Assembly (NCBI RefSeq): GCF_004346865.1
Contig: NZ_SMGR01000002.1
Span: forward strand, 1-64,000
Length of the DNA stretch: 64,000 bases
Source of the DNA: Shimia isoporae
Lineage (GTDB): Bacteria; Pseudomonadota; Alphaproteobacteria; Rhodobacterales; Rhodobacteraceae
Direction: 5' to 3'
The position numbers were made by a program, and so were the translations under genes. The notes under the pieces were generated by a model that did no database searches, was not told where the DNA came from, and saw only the letters and a program-made list of their open reading frames with translations. Below, one piece after another: positions 46,015 to 55,727 of the stretch (position 1 is the first letter of the stretch; each line of letters starts with the position of its first letter).

Positions 46015-47442
46015 TTAGTTGTCATCAGCCATCGCCCTCAACTCTGGAAGGGCGGCGGAAGCAAAATACCGTGACAAAAGCTGGTACTCCTCAATTGAGG
46101 GGCGACTGCCTTCTATGCCTTCATCGTCTAACGTCATTGGCGCGGCAATGTCGGCTTCGAGTTCCGCCAAAATCTGGTCAACTACATCCGTCTGATACAA
46201 GACCTTTGTTTCGACAGAGGGCATGGCCGAGGTAGGCGCGTGTGGGTCAGCAAGCTGCGCATGGCTATCCGGCGCCATTTGTAAAACCGCCACTGCTGTT
46301 TGCATGTCCAGACCAAGCTCCTCCATAAGAAACTGCAACCTCTGCGCAGTCTGTTGCGAGTCCGCTGGCATGGGGGCATGTGCGGCTACGCTCGGAGAGA
46401 CTGGATATTGCGGGTAGGTTGCTTCCGATCCATCGTTCGCGCTCCCCGCTTTAAGTGCCTCGATGTCCGCCCTGAGCATTGCGATGGTCGCCATCAGTTC
46501 TCCTACTTGACCAGATGTATGGGTCGAGTCCGCAGCCGCGATTGGCACGACAACAGGCGCTGGTGTTTGCATCTGATTTTGCGCGTTATCCTGCTCCAAC
46601 AACAAACGCCGCAGCGCTTCCACTTCAGCGCGAAGTTCGATGGACTCACCGCTCGTCGAAACCCCATTCGGCGGCCTGGCTCCCACTTGCGCATGGGGCA
46701 AAACCGATGGCGCAGCGACCACATGAGGTTGGGGCATAGGCGACGCCCAATTACCCGCCTTAGTGACTGCAGAACCATGTAAATCCCCAGCACCGTTTGG
46801 GATCGGCCAACCTCTCGGCAAAACAGAATAATCCTGCCGCGAAACAATCCAACGCAAATAGGCCGAAACCGCCGAAAATCCTGCGAGAGACACGCGAGTT
46901 ACTTCGTTTCCCCCGCGCCGCGCCACGAGCTCACCACCGGAGGACAGCAGTGTTTCCAACTGCACATCAAGCGGTTGCAAAATACGTTCCGGAAGCTGGA
47001 TCTCAGAAACGCCTTCCGCGACATGGAAGGTATCGCCCGCCGCGACACTGCTTAATTTCATCTGGATTTGACCGCGCTCATTGAGGAACATCTCGAAACC
47101 TTCCTTGCGCGCTGCACAAGCATAGGTTCGGGGGCGGCAAATCACTTCAAAAACATCAACGTCGAGCCGCGGGGTCGGTGCAAATCTAGCATACCCATCT
47201 GGGTCAAAACGAAAATAAACCCCTTCCACCAGCCCTTCCTGGAAATTCGGCCAGCCAAAGGACCCTCTCAATGCCTGCTGTGCCTCCCTTGCACCGATTG
47301 CAAACGGAATTGAGGTATCCAGAATGGCGTTTTCAGAGGCGAAGCTACGATTTTCAGCCGCGTCAAAACTGATCTGAGCGTTGGCCGCAAAAGGCGTGTT
47401 CGCACCAATGAGAAGTGCCAGCATGATAAGTGAACGTTTCAT
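46015..47442 (-). CDS. Secreted protein of unknown function with coiled coil
   Basis: 475 residues with a clean Sec signal peptide (MKRSLIMLALLIGANTPFAANA). N-terminal part (about 25-215) is a mixed beta region; the middle is Pro/Ser/Val-rich with a coiled-coil segment (ELRAEVEALRRLLLEQDNAQ, near 268-300) and a second helical zone; C-terminus is acidic. No domain recognised. Its start overlaps the DUF3131 stop by one base, so it is translationally coupled and probably a partner in the polysaccharide locus. Confidence 0.75.
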   Translation of the reverse strand: MKRSLIMLALLIGANTPFAANAQISFDAAENRSFASENAILDTSIPFAIGAREAQQALRGSFGWPNFQEGLVEGVYFRFDPDGYARFAPTPRLDVDVFEVICRPRTYACAARKEGFEMFLNERGQIQMKLSSVAAGDTFHVAEGVSEIQLPERILQPLDVQLETLLSSGGELVARRGGNEVTRVSLAGFSAVSAYLRWIVSRQDYSVLPRGWPIPNGAGDLHGSAVTKAGNWASPMPQPHVVAAPSVLPHAQVGARPPNGVSTSGESIELRAEVEALRRLLLEQDNAQNQMQTPAPVVVPIAAADSTHTSGQVGELMATIAMLRADIEALKAGSANDGSEATYPQYPVSPSVAAHAPMPADSQQTAQRLQFLMEELGLDMQTAVAVLQMAPDSHAQLADPHAPTSAMPSVETKVLYQTDVVDQILAELEADIAAPMTLDDEGIEGSRPSIEEYQLLSRYFASAALPELRAMADDN

Positions 47443-49157
47443 CAGAAGTCCGCCTTTTCTTGAACCGAATGGCGCAGCGCAGGTAGCCAGTCTTCTTGTT
47501 GAGGAGGGTCGGGATAGTTCCGCACCACACGCGTGTCCTGATCCCGGTATGCGGTGTACCAGACCTCGGTATCACCCGTATACGGGGTCAAAATCGGGCC
47601 CTGAACCTTGTGCAAAAGCGCCGTTAGAATGATGCCATTGTTATTAGCCGTAAATATTGCCACGCGGCCTTGCCCGCGTTCGTACAAACCCTCGTACATA
47701 CCGTTTTCCGGGTCATAAAGTTCAATCATCGCCTCGTAGAGCACATCGGTGTAGTCCGTATCCCAAAGCGCCCAGAGGCCCAGTGCTGCCTTGGCGGCCA
47801 CAGCTGCATGATCCGGCACATAGTCTCCGCGAGGGGTCACGGTATTCCAAGGATAGCCGTCCGAAAAAATCGTGTCGTACGTAAAGTATGGCGGACCTTT
47901 GACGTTGTGCTCAGAACGCGCTGTAAGAAACCCAGTTTGGCGCCAGCGGTTCTCCTGAACCTGATAGATGCGATCTGCAAACTCCGCGCGCCACCCATCA
48001 GAATGCAACCATTCCGGCGAGCTGTCGTCATGTGGTAAGTCGAAACCCAGTTCGAGACCGTCTTGAAGATAGGACTCTGTAACAACGTAATTTTGTGAAT
48101 GAAAAATACGCGGGTCCCTACCGTCGTAAGGCACCTGAACTCCAAAGATCGACGCAGTCAGAAACGGCTCAGCCCGATGCGCGAGGCGGGGACTAAAACC
48201 CCATAGCGCAAATCCTTTGGCGGCATACTCCTCGTAGCCAAGGCGGCCCTCCTGAGCATAAACCGTCTCTCCGGTTTCCTTGTCGACATAAGCTCCGAAC
48301 ATCAATCCTTCGTCGTCGATGACGTTTTCGAAGTTCCACTTTAGTAGAACGGAATCGATCGTGTTGGATAGATAGGGATAGCGGTTCTTGTATATCCTCA
48401 TCCAAACAAGAAACCGTCCTATGTCGAGCGCCGAAAACCCGATCTCCCCGGGCTTGTTGGTATAGTCGACTTTGGCGCCAGTTTTGGTGTGATACACTTT
48501 GTTCGGCATCTCCTTGCGAAAGAGATCCAGCGTCTTCACGGTTGTCAGTAACACCGTGATCCGGCGGTCAAACTCTGGCTTTTCGATTAGGCACAACTCA
48601 TAAGCTGCGACCAACCCAGCCATATAGGACGCGGTATCCCACAACGTCGTAGATGGGTAGTTTCCGACCGAATTTGCGAGTCCGGTTTCCTCCTGCGTGA
48701 AAATCTCAAAATAATGCCAGGCCACTTTTGCAGCTCGCATTTCTCGCTCATTCAAAAAGCCACGGCGGGCTCGATATTTGCGCACATAGGCGTTGTGGCG
48801 ATCATATCCATGCCCCTGCTTGGGCCAGAAATCGTCTCGCTCGAAATGGTCGGCAGGCATCTCACACATGCGTGGAGGTTTATCGCGCCTTGGGTCGTTG
48901 TTGAGTTGGCTGGTCGTCACACTCGGTAAATTGCCTCGCATCAGCGCTGGAATGTCGTCCAACTCGCTTCCAGCGATGACCGGAATCACCTCTTCTTCCT
49001 GTGCCATGAACACCTGTCGAGCAGTCATGCCGACAGAATATGTCGCGCCTCCCAAAGCGCCGATGGAAACAACAAATACAAGTATGCCGGTCAATGGAGA
49101 CCGCCTGGAAGTCCCAAACAAACGAAACATCAAATCACTCCACAAGGAATGCATCAA
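47442..49157 (-). CDS. DUF3131-domain periplasmic protein (first copy)
   Basis: 571 residues. One N-terminal membrane segment (about 22-42), a linker, then a DUF3131 glucoamylase-like all-helical domain (about 135-540) with VAWHYFEIFTQEETGLANSVG, TTLWDTASYMAG, EIGFSALDIGRFL and YAQEGRLGYEEYAAKGFALWG. Such domains have an (alpha/alpha)-barrel fold and are often found with polysaccharide synthases; acidic residues in TLWD and EGRLGYE may be catalytic (inference). Divergent from the ABC-like gene at 49375. Confidence 0.85.
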   Translation of the reverse strand: MMHSLWSDLMFRLFGTSRRSPLTGILVFVVSIGALGGATYSVGMTARQVFMAQEEEVIPVIAGSELDDIPALMRGNLPSVTTSQLNNDPRRDKPPRMCEMPADHFERDDFWPKQGHGYDRHNAYVRKYRARRGFLNEREMRAAKVAWHYFEIFTQEETGLANSVGNYPSTTLWDTASYMAGLVAAYELCLIEKPEFDRRITVLLTTVKTLDLFRKEMPNKVYHTKTGAKVDYTNKPGEIGFSALDIGRFLVWMRIYKNRYPYLSNTIDSVLLKWNFENVIDDEGLMFGAYVDKETGETVYAQEGRLGYEEYAAKGFALWGFSPRLAHRAEPFLTASIFGVQVPYDGRDPRIFHSQNYVVTESYLQDGLELGFDLPHDDSSPEWLHSDGWRAEFADRIYQVQENRWRQTGFLTARSEHNVKGPPYFTYDTIFSDGYPWNTVTPRGDYVPDHAAVAAKAALGLWALWDTDYTDVLYEAMIELYDPENGMYEGLYERGQGRVAIFTANNNGIILTALLHKVQGPILTPYTGDTEVWYTAYRDQDTRVVRNYPDPPQQEDWLPALRHSVQEKADF

Positions 49158-49243
49158 TGAGACAGCAAAGGCGTTAACAAAGCTGAAATTCGACTTCGCA
49201 GCGGCCGATACAGTTTATTTTTCAATGCCTTAATTACGGATCC

Positions 49244-49280
49244 CGCGAATTAACTCGCGAAAAACTGTCTGATTCGACAG
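49244..49280. promoter_or_regulatory. Two adjacent inverted repeats in the divergent promoter region
   Basis: CGCGAATTAACTCGCG (49244-49259) and CTGTCTGATTCGACAG (49265-49280) are separate short palindromes 21 bp apart centre to centre in the 217-bp gap between the DUF3131 and ABC-like genes. They may be operators; each could also arise by chance. Confidence 0.35.
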
Positions 49281-49374
49281 CCGGCAAAGTAAGCGAAAGT
49301 AATTTGCAGAAGGCCTGGGAAAACTTTCTTAACTCCTCTGCCATATAACAGTCCCAAATTTGAGGTTTTTGTTT

Positions 49375-51351
49375 ATGTCTGATTTTTCTACTCCGATGGG
49401 GTCGACACCCGTTTCTCTGGACGCGCTGGATGCATCAGACCCGACACCCACTCGGTTTAGGGATCGCGCCACACCACTTTGGGCAGTCACCATTTCAACA
49501 CTGTTTTCGTTGGGCGGCGGCGTTTGTCTTTTTGCGGTCGCGATATTTCTGATTTTTTTCCACGACCTTGTTGCCGTCCAAGGTCAGGACTTGGTCGCTG
49601 CACTATTAGCTTTTGGCGCACTGGTGCCAATTTTGGGTTTGATCATCTTTGAGGTCGGTCATGCCCGAGCGCTTGCTGGCTTCCGGTACATTAGAAACCG
49701 CAACCGGGTTACCGGAAGGGCCATGCTGGGAGTTTTTACTGCCGTGGTTTTTGGCTCAATTAGCCCCATTCTGACAGTCCCATTTGCAATAGGCGCCTTT
49801 TTGGCATGGCTGTGTTGTTATGTCGGTGGCAGGATATTGAAACCTGAACCTGCCTGGGATTTCATACCAGCCGAAGCTCCTTCTTTCTTGGGTGGGCGGG
49901 ACAAGCGAGCATTGGACTTGGCAAACGCGCGCCCTCAGGATGCTTCCCTTTTACAGGCCCTGCATACGTCCATAGCCCTGGCTGGACTTGTTGGAGGCAC
50001 GGCTTGCGCCAGTTGGCTTGTCTCACTCGATGTGCTCGCACCATCGGCCATCGCGGCGGTTGGCGTGATGACATATTGGTCAACCGACGCTTTTGCCGGG
50101 TTTGCGCGCCAATTTGTAATACCAGATCCGGAGAGCGAAGGCAGGGCGGCATCGGTCTGCATCCTCCCAGAGGAAGACCCGCAGAACCCACTTCCCGAAA
50201 CGGGACTACATGTGCACAGACTCAGCATCCGCAAGAAAAGCGGCCAAGTGCTCTTGTCTGACATCTCGTTCTCAATTGAACCCGGGAAGGTTATTGGGGT
50301 TTCAGGGGACGCATTCGCCGGAAAATCCCTTTTGTTTCAAGCGCTCGTTGCCCCGCATGATTTGCCTGATCTCATAATCGAAGGCCGCGTCATTCTGAAC
50401 GGGCACAACCTTTGGAACAGAAACGGACACGACCAGGACCTCCGCGCGGTTCTTATCCCATCTGTGCCATTGACCGTTCCCGGAGGCGGCGGCCGCAACC
50501 TATGCGGTTTTGGAGATCGAACACGGCTGAGCAGGGCTCAAAAAATCTTGAAGTCTCTTGTTTTCACCAGCGACGTGGTTGACCGGATTGTTACAGCGGA
50601 AGACGCCCGAAATCTCTCTGATACCGAGTTAAAAGCACTTTCGTTTGCACGCGCGTTGACCCTTCGACCACGTCTCTATCTTTATGACCGACCAGAAGAC
50701 GGGGCGGGGGAAAAACTGATTGGAGCACTGGCAAATCGCGCCATAGCCGAAACCCAACTGGGTGCAACAAGTGTATTTGTAACTAACAACCGACAATTGC
50801 TCGACGCCTGCGACAAGATACTGATGTTACAAAACGGCCGGCTAATTGAATTTGCAGACGGAAACGAAATTCGAGAGCGCCAGTCAACTGGCTGGACCAA
50901 GTTTGTGGCGGAGCGCGATCTCGACAGCGAGGAAGCATTGGATGCTTGGCTCGCGTCGCACTTCCGACGAGACGGTGATCAGGCTAATCGGCGGGCCGTT
51001 TGCATGATCGCCAACGAAATGCTCAGCATCGCTTGTCAATCTTCGGGGGATCCACAAGCCGGCGACACGGTTGCGTTTGAATTCAAACACTTTGCGGGTC
51101 ACTGCCTTCTGCGTCTGTTGGACAGCACGTTGACTTTGTCCAGTGGAGCTATGGCAAAAGCTGAAGCGGCAGCCAGAACGTCCGTGGAAGGCGAACGGCT
51201 TTCTCCGCTGGCAAAGGTGATCCGCGACTCTCTCGATGTTCAAGCAGGTGACGGAGAAGCTGCCAGCGGTCTTCTCGTGACTATCAAAACCTATGATCCT
51301 CGCAAGCAACAAACGCGAAAGGCCCGCCATAATGAAGCGACAGTTCGTTAA
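49375..51351 (+). CDS. ABC-exporter-like membrane protein with degenerate nucleotide-binding domain
   Basis: 658 residues. Four or more membrane segments (about 36-62, 73-95, 116-150, 195-235), then an ABC domain (about 278-500) and an extra C-terminal domain (about 515-645). Walker A GDAFAGKS (311-318) is intact, but the signature is LSDTE (414-418) instead of LSGGQ, the Walker B is LYLYDRP with Arg439 in place of the catalytic Glu, the Q-loop has Ser (IPSVP) and the switch His is Asn471 (VTNN). Layout is like type I secretion exporters (PrtD type), but hydrolysis is unlikely. Overlaps its HlyD-like partner by 20 nt. ATG 49375 is preferred over TTG 49360. Confidence 0.8.
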   Translation: MSDFSTPMGSTPVSLDALDASDPTPTRFRDRATPLWAVTISTLFSLGGGVCLFAVAIFLIFFHDLVAVQGQDLVAALLAFGALVPILGLIIFEVGHARALAGFRYIRNRNRVTGRAMLGVFTAVVFGSISPILTVPFAIGAFLAWLCCYVGGRILKPEPAWDFIPAEAPSFLGGRDKRALDLANARPQDASLLQALHTSIALAGLVGGTACASWLVSLDVLAPSAIAAVGVMTYWSTDAFAGFARQFVIPDPESEGRAASVCILPEEDPQNPLPETGLHVHRLSIRKKSGQVLLSDISFSIEPGKVIGVSGDAFAGKSLLFQALVAPHDLPDLIIEGRVILNGHNLWNRNGHDQDLRAVLIPSVPLTVPGGGGRNLCGFGDRTRLSRAQKILKSLVFTSDVVDRIVTAEDARNLSDTELKALSFARALTLRPRLYLYDRPEDGAGEKLIGALANRAIAETQLGATSVFVTNNRQLLDACDKILMLQNGRLIEFADGNEIRERQSTGWTKFVAERDLDSEEALDAWLASHFRRDGDQANRRAVCMIANEMLSIACQSSGDPQAGDTVAFEFKHFAGHCLLRLLDSTLTLSSGAMAKAEAAARTSVEGERLSPLAKVIRDSLDVQAGDGEAASGLLVTIKTYDPRKQQTRKARHNEATVR

Positions 51352-52546
51352 GCCCCGTGCGCCTAAACGCGCCAATCCTCGGGGAGCGTTCTGGCTTGGC
51401 TGGGCGTTCTCTACCGCAAGCCTCTTGGCCATTAGCGCCTCCCTTTTTTCCGAAGCGGTAAGGGTACCGGACGTCAGGCGATATGAAGGACATTTTGAAC
51501 CTGCGGCCGCACGCCATAATCTGGTTGTGCCAGCTCAAGTGCCTCTCGAAGCGGTCCTGGTGCATGAAGGAGAAGGAGTTGTTCAAGGTCAGCGGATCGC
51601 GCTGCTAAACCAGAGGATGCTGGAAGACAAAATCGAGCACATGCGGGTCTCTCAGGAGATCAACGCGCTTGAGCGCGACTGTTTGCTTAACTCTTCTGAG
51701 ACACCACAATCTGCGATCGAGGCGTCTGATGCTTTGGAAAACCTACAAGCGCAGGCCGCGCTTCGAAGGTGCGGGATACACCATCAGGCTCACCAAGTGT
51801 CGCGTGAAGCCCTCTTACGGGAAAGGCAAGCACTGTCGTATGGGGCACACCTGAAATACCGAGAAGCTATTGAGCGCCTACGGCTGACAGAGCCAGCCGT
51901 ACAGCGGATCTTGTCGCTAAGAGCAGAAATTGAAAGAAATGCGCTGCGCACGGCAATTGCCGAGCTGGACATAGCCATAGCCGAACAAGTCACCCAACAA
52001 GAAAAGGAGACACTTGCAAAAGTGATATCCTTGGAGAGCGTGGCACGCGACATCGACAGATCCATGTCGCACTTGAAGAGTTTCTCTGCTGCACCATACC
52101 TTACGGCCCCCCAAAGCGGGCACGTCGCGCGACTACGAAATCTGCCATTGCACGAAGCCTTTGCCAATGACACCGATCTGGTTCAATTGGTTTCAGAATT
52201 GCCAAACACGTTCAACGCATCGGTTGTTGTACCGGTTGAGGAGGCCGAAATGCTGACTCGTGGCGCCAAGATGCTGGTGCAGTTCAGCGGGTTGCACGTC
52301 CAGACACCGCCTCTTTCCGCAAAGATCGCTGACATTCATCGCACCGATCCGAACTCCTCTGGGCAACTGATGACGTCTGTACAAATTGAAGTAGAAGTCG
52401 GATCGAACTTGGCACCGCATGCGCAAGCGATTGTCGATAGCGTCCGCAATGGAACAGGACAATCGCAGATTTCTGCTTCTTTCGAAGACACTTCAATTAA
52501 AAGAATTCTAGCACCATCTCTGGCACGGCTGGGCGAATATTTTTAG
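51332..52546 (+). CDS. HlyD-like periplasmic adaptor (membrane fusion protein)
   Basis: 404 residues: one N-terminal membrane segment (about 20-42), a split lipoyl-like half (VVPAQVPLEAVLVHEGEGVVQGQRIALLN), a long helical hairpin (about 105-265, coiled coil), the second lipoyl half (APQSGHVARLRNL) and a beta-barrel region. It resembles type I secretion adaptors, which bridge the inner membrane pump to the outer membrane. Pair with the degenerate ABC protein encoded just upstream and overlapping. Start ATG 51332. Confidence 0.82.
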   Translation: MKRQFVKPRAPKRANPRGAFWLGWAFSTASLLAISASLFSEAVRVPDVRRYEGHFEPAAARHNLVVPAQVPLEAVLVHEGEGVVQGQRIALLNQRMLEDKIEHMRVSQEINALERDCLLNSSETPQSAIEASDALENLQAQAALRRCGIHHQAHQVSREALLRERQALSYGAHLKYREAIERLRLTEPAVQRILSLRAEIERNALRTAIAELDIAIAEQVTQQEKETLAKVISLESVARDIDRSMSHLKSFSAAPYLTAPQSGHVARLRNLPLHEAFANDTDLVQLVSELPNTFNASVVVPVEEAEMLTRGAKMLVQFSGLHVQTPPLSAKIADIHRTDPNSSGQLMTSVQIEVEVGSNLAPHAQAIVDSVRNGTGQSQISASFEDTSIKRILAPSLARLGEYF

Positions 52547-52617
52547 ACGCAAGCCCGAACAGAACACTCGCCCTTCAAGCGGTATGCACCGTCTTTTCTC
52601 GGCGCACTCATAAAGCC

Positions 52618-53928
52618 TCAGTAGTTTGCCAGTGGCCCGTGTGCCACAAAGTGCATTGCCTCCAGAATGACTGCGTTGGTGTTCAATGTGACAATTTCAT
52701 TCGCGCTTCCATCAGTCTCATATTTCCCGGCTGCCCAGCCGTTTTGCCGTTTGAGATCAGCCAATTGATTGCGCGCCAGTTGGGTATATTCCGTATCGTA
52801 AATTGCATCCCAACCGATCGTCGCCTTAAGGCTGATTGTACGCAAAGCGTCATGGCGGTCGCCTTTCTCGGTCAAAACAGCCCAGGGATCGCCGTTCCCG
52901 AAAACAGATGAATATAAGAAATGCGGCTTTCGGTCGATATTGTCTTCCGTAACCATTGTTAATTGGCCGGTATTGGCAAATCTGGCAGCTTGCGCTGCGT
53001 ATATCCGGGCAGCAAAGAGAGCGCCTTCTGCATTGAGACCAAGCTCAAAGGCTTGCAAGAGATAAGGCTCGCTCAGTGTTGGCGTAATCGCACCAAAGGA
53101 CTTTGAACTTCGCACATCGACCGGCACTAAAAGAGATTCAACTTGCTGCCACTCAAGTATTGGAGCGGAACTGCTTGCCTCCAAAACATCGAGCCCCCAA
53201 AGCGCAGCCGCCCTTGCAGCATATTGTTCATAACCGATCCGGCCTTCTTGCAAATATCGCGTCTCGCCCCCTGTTCGCGAGGCACCAATCAGTCGACCTT
53301 GCTGTGTCATGGCCGCTAGGTCCCATTTCGACAATATAGCCCGTATCTGTAACCCACGTTCCGGATGTTTGATTTCCAGCACGCGGAGAGCCATCAACAT
53401 GCGCGCTACATCAAGGGCCGACCAGCCGATCCCTTCTGGCGAAGGTGTGTTGTCATAATGAACCATATTCAACGAGGTTGTTTGATATACTTTGTTGGGC
53501 AACTTTCCTTCAAACAGTTCAAGCCGGTCCAGGGCTTCAAGAAGTGCTGTCGTTCTGTATTCAAATTGTTCCACGTCTATCAGATCGAGTTCCCGAGCGG
53601 ACAATAGCCCAAGTAAATACGACCCTTGATCCCAAAGTGTTGTCGATGGAAACCCTGCCACTGAATCGACAAGCCCGGTCTCTTCCCTGTAGTTCGCCTC
53701 GAAATAGCGCCAAGCCACTTTCGCCGTCGACAAATCTTCCTCGGACAGAGTGCGGGGTTCGAGAGGCACCAAATCAGCACTTTGAATAGGCTTTCGCAAA
53801 ATTTGTTCACTGCTGGCAACAAAACTGGCTTCCGAAATCAGAGAAACCGCCACTGCCAGCCCAAGCCCGCTCAAGAACGCCAGGCTGCCTTTGTTCTCAA
53901 GTGGACGGCGAAGAATACGCATTTTCAT
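52618..53928 (-). CDS. DUF3131-domain protein (second copy)
   Basis: 436 residues, single N-terminal membrane segment or uncleaved signal (about 15-38), then the DUF3131 domain (about 60-425) with VAWRYFEANYREETGLVDSVAG, TTLWDQGSYLLG, GIGWSALDVARML and YLQEGRIGYEQYAARAAALWGLD. It is clearly paralogous to the copy at 47442. ATG 53928 is taken; ATG 53922 with AGAGG six bases upstream is equally good. It overlaps the end of the GT2 gene by 32 nt, so the two act together: synthase plus periplasmic partner. Confidence 0.85.
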   Translation of the reverse strand: MKMRILRRPLENKGSLAFLSGLGLAVAVSLISEASFVASSEQILRKPIQSADLVPLEPRTLSEEDLSTAKVAWRYFEANYREETGLVDSVAGFPSTTLWDQGSYLLGLLSARELDLIDVEQFEYRTTALLEALDRLELFEGKLPNKVYQTTSLNMVHYDNTPSPEGIGWSALDVARMLMALRVLEIKHPERGLQIRAILSKWDLAAMTQQGRLIGASRTGGETRYLQEGRIGYEQYAARAAALWGLDVLEASSSAPILEWQQVESLLVPVDVRSSKSFGAITPTLSEPYLLQAFELGLNAEGALFAARIYAAQAARFANTGQLTMVTEDNIDRKPHFLYSSVFGNGDPWAVLTEKGDRHDALRTISLKATIGWDAIYDTEYTQLARNQLADLKRQNGWAAGKYETDGSANEIVTLNTNAVILEAMHFVAHGPLANY

Positions 53929-55708
53929 CCTCTGTTTCCTTATGATTTGAGCGCTGAAGCACCGACATCGGCTTCCAGAACGCCGCCAACACCAGGTGAC
54001 CATTCAGGCTTATGTTCCAGACCAGCCAGAAGAGATTCACCGCAAGCATCGACAAGCCGAAGCCATCAACACCTCGCACGGTTTGAAAAACGCCCCATGT
54101 GCCCGCCATGACCATCAATGAAATCAGCGCAATGTTAGGCCACACAAATTTCCATGCCCCTGCGTTGCCCGGCGATTTGGGGGTTGTTGGGAAACTTGGG
54201 CGTTCTCCGCATATCGCCAGCCACAGAGCCCGTAAATTAAGAGGCAAGGTCGCCAAGGCCAAAGCGCGCCCCTTTCCCACATTGTAGCCTTTGCAGGCAA
54301 CAACTGTTGCCGCTTCGGTGATCAAAATGGCGGGCACAAAATACAAAAAAAATTCCGCAGAATATGCGCTGACTGGCGACAGTCCAAAAAGCAAGGCTGC
54401 AACGGGCGCGAGTAAGAGTATCGGCACCCAAAGAACAGATAGATAAGACCAAAAAGTCGCGGCATAGTGCAGCTTGGCTTGCCAGGACATTCCCCGTCGC
54501 CACAAGGGGTTATCGCGAAGCATTATGTCGAAGGTTCCGCCACCATATTTCAGCCGCTGGGTTGCCCAAGCCTTCATTGACCAGGGAGACAACATGCGGG
54601 CCTCAACCTTTGGATGAAAGACTGACTTCCATTCAGCGTCTCGATTTTCGTGCAACAGGATCGACGTGTAGATGTCCTCAGAAACGTGAAACCGATACGG
54701 CTCCAAGCGTACGCAGGACAACGCCTGTGCACAGCCGGAGAATCCATGACGGTCCGTCAGGACGTTCAGATCTTTCGCCTTTTGATCAATCGCCTGCGAG
54801 AAAATGGCCTCGCGCCTATGCACCGAACCAGCTCCACAACAAAACGCGGCGCCATTGCGATTCCGGCGACGCAAAATCACGTCGAAAAACAGCGTGGGGT
54901 CGGACAAAAAAGGGTCATTGCCCACCCTGCTGCGGGCTGTGGCAAATCGCATAAAACGAGCAATGGCGTTAGGGAAATGCCTGGTGTGTCGCCCAGCCCA
55001 GTCTTCCCAGGTTTCACCTTCAGGAATGTCATAAAACCAATGAGGGGTTTGGACCCATGCCACTTTGGAGTCCCGAAAATAGCCAAGCGTATTCTCCAAA
55101 AACTCCGGAAAAACACGTGTATCCGCGTCACAAATTAGCACGAAGTCGCCGGAGGTCTGGAAGAGCGCATTTCGCAAGTTTCCGGCCTTGAAGCCGACAT
55201 TGTCACAACGAGTGATGTAGCCGACACCGAAGCGTCCTGCGAGCTGTTCCATTTCAAGACGATTGCCATCATCAAGGATGTGAACTCTCACGACCGTGTT
55301 TTCAGGCGCCTGCAGTCCGACAGCTGCTTCTACCGTCGGTCCAACCACCGCGCAGGTTTCGTCAAATGTCGCAATAAAAACATCGACGACGATCGCATCG
55401 CATGCATCGTCCAGGGCAGCTTCTTTCCGAGTACGAGGTGCAGGAGTTCTGGGAGAATCCTGCTCTCGCCAGATATCGAAAAAGGTCAGCAGGGTACCCA
55501 CAAAAAACAGCGTTTCAGCACTTGCCACCAATACAGAGAAAACCAGATTGTCTGGATTGAGAGACTGCGTCCAGCGCCACGTCAAATACCATCCACCAAA
55601 GGCAAATGAGGCACCTGCTAAAAAGTGCCAAACGCGCTCTCTAGCGGGCGACATTGGCGGGAAATCCGGCGGGACCCTGTGCTCGAAGTCGCGAAAATAT
55701 GTTTCCAA
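53897..55708 (-). CDS. Cellulose-synthase-like family 2 glycosyltransferase
   Basis: About 603 residues. Two N-terminal membrane segments, a cytosolic GT2 domain with HILDDGN, ICDADTR, HVSED (TED-equivalent) and QRLKYGGG (QxxRW-equivalent), then about five membrane segments. These are the UDP-sugar and acceptor sites of processive beta-glycan synthases such as BcsA. The protein ends soon after the last membrane segment and has no PilZ domain, so the c-di-GMP control of BcsA is absent here or supplied in trans. The TTG at 55708 with GGGAG 8 nt upstream is chosen; the longer frame to 55813 overlaps the upstream gene. Confidence 0.88.
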   Translation of the reverse strand: METYFRDFEHRVPPDFPPMSPARERVWHFLAGASFAFGGWYLTWRWTQSLNPDNLVFSVLVASAETLFFVGTLLTFFDIWREQDSPRTPAPRTRKEAALDDACDAIVVDVFIATFDETCAVVGPTVEAAVGLQAPENTVVRVHILDDGNRLEMEQLAGRFGVGYITRCDNVGFKAGNLRNALFQTSGDFVLICDADTRVFPEFLENTLGYFRDSKVAWVQTPHWFYDIPEGETWEDWAGRHTRHFPNAIARFMRFATARSRVGNDPFLSDPTLFFDVILRRRNRNGAAFCCGAGSVHRREAIFSQAIDQKAKDLNVLTDRHGFSGCAQALSCVRLEPYRFHVSEDIYTSILLHENRDAEWKSVFHPKVEARMLSPWSMKAWATQRLKYGGGTFDIMLRDNPLWRRGMSWQAKLHYAATFWSYLSVLWVPILLLAPVAALLFGLSPVSAYSAEFFLYFVPAILITEAATVVACKGYNVGKGRALALATLPLNLRALWLAICGERPSFPTTPKSPGNAGAWKFVWPNIALISLMVMAGTWGVFQTVRGVDGFGLSMLAVNLFWLVWNISLNGHLVLAAFWKPMSVLQRSNHKETEDENAYSSPST

Positions 55709-55727
55709 TGCCAACACTCCCGACCAG

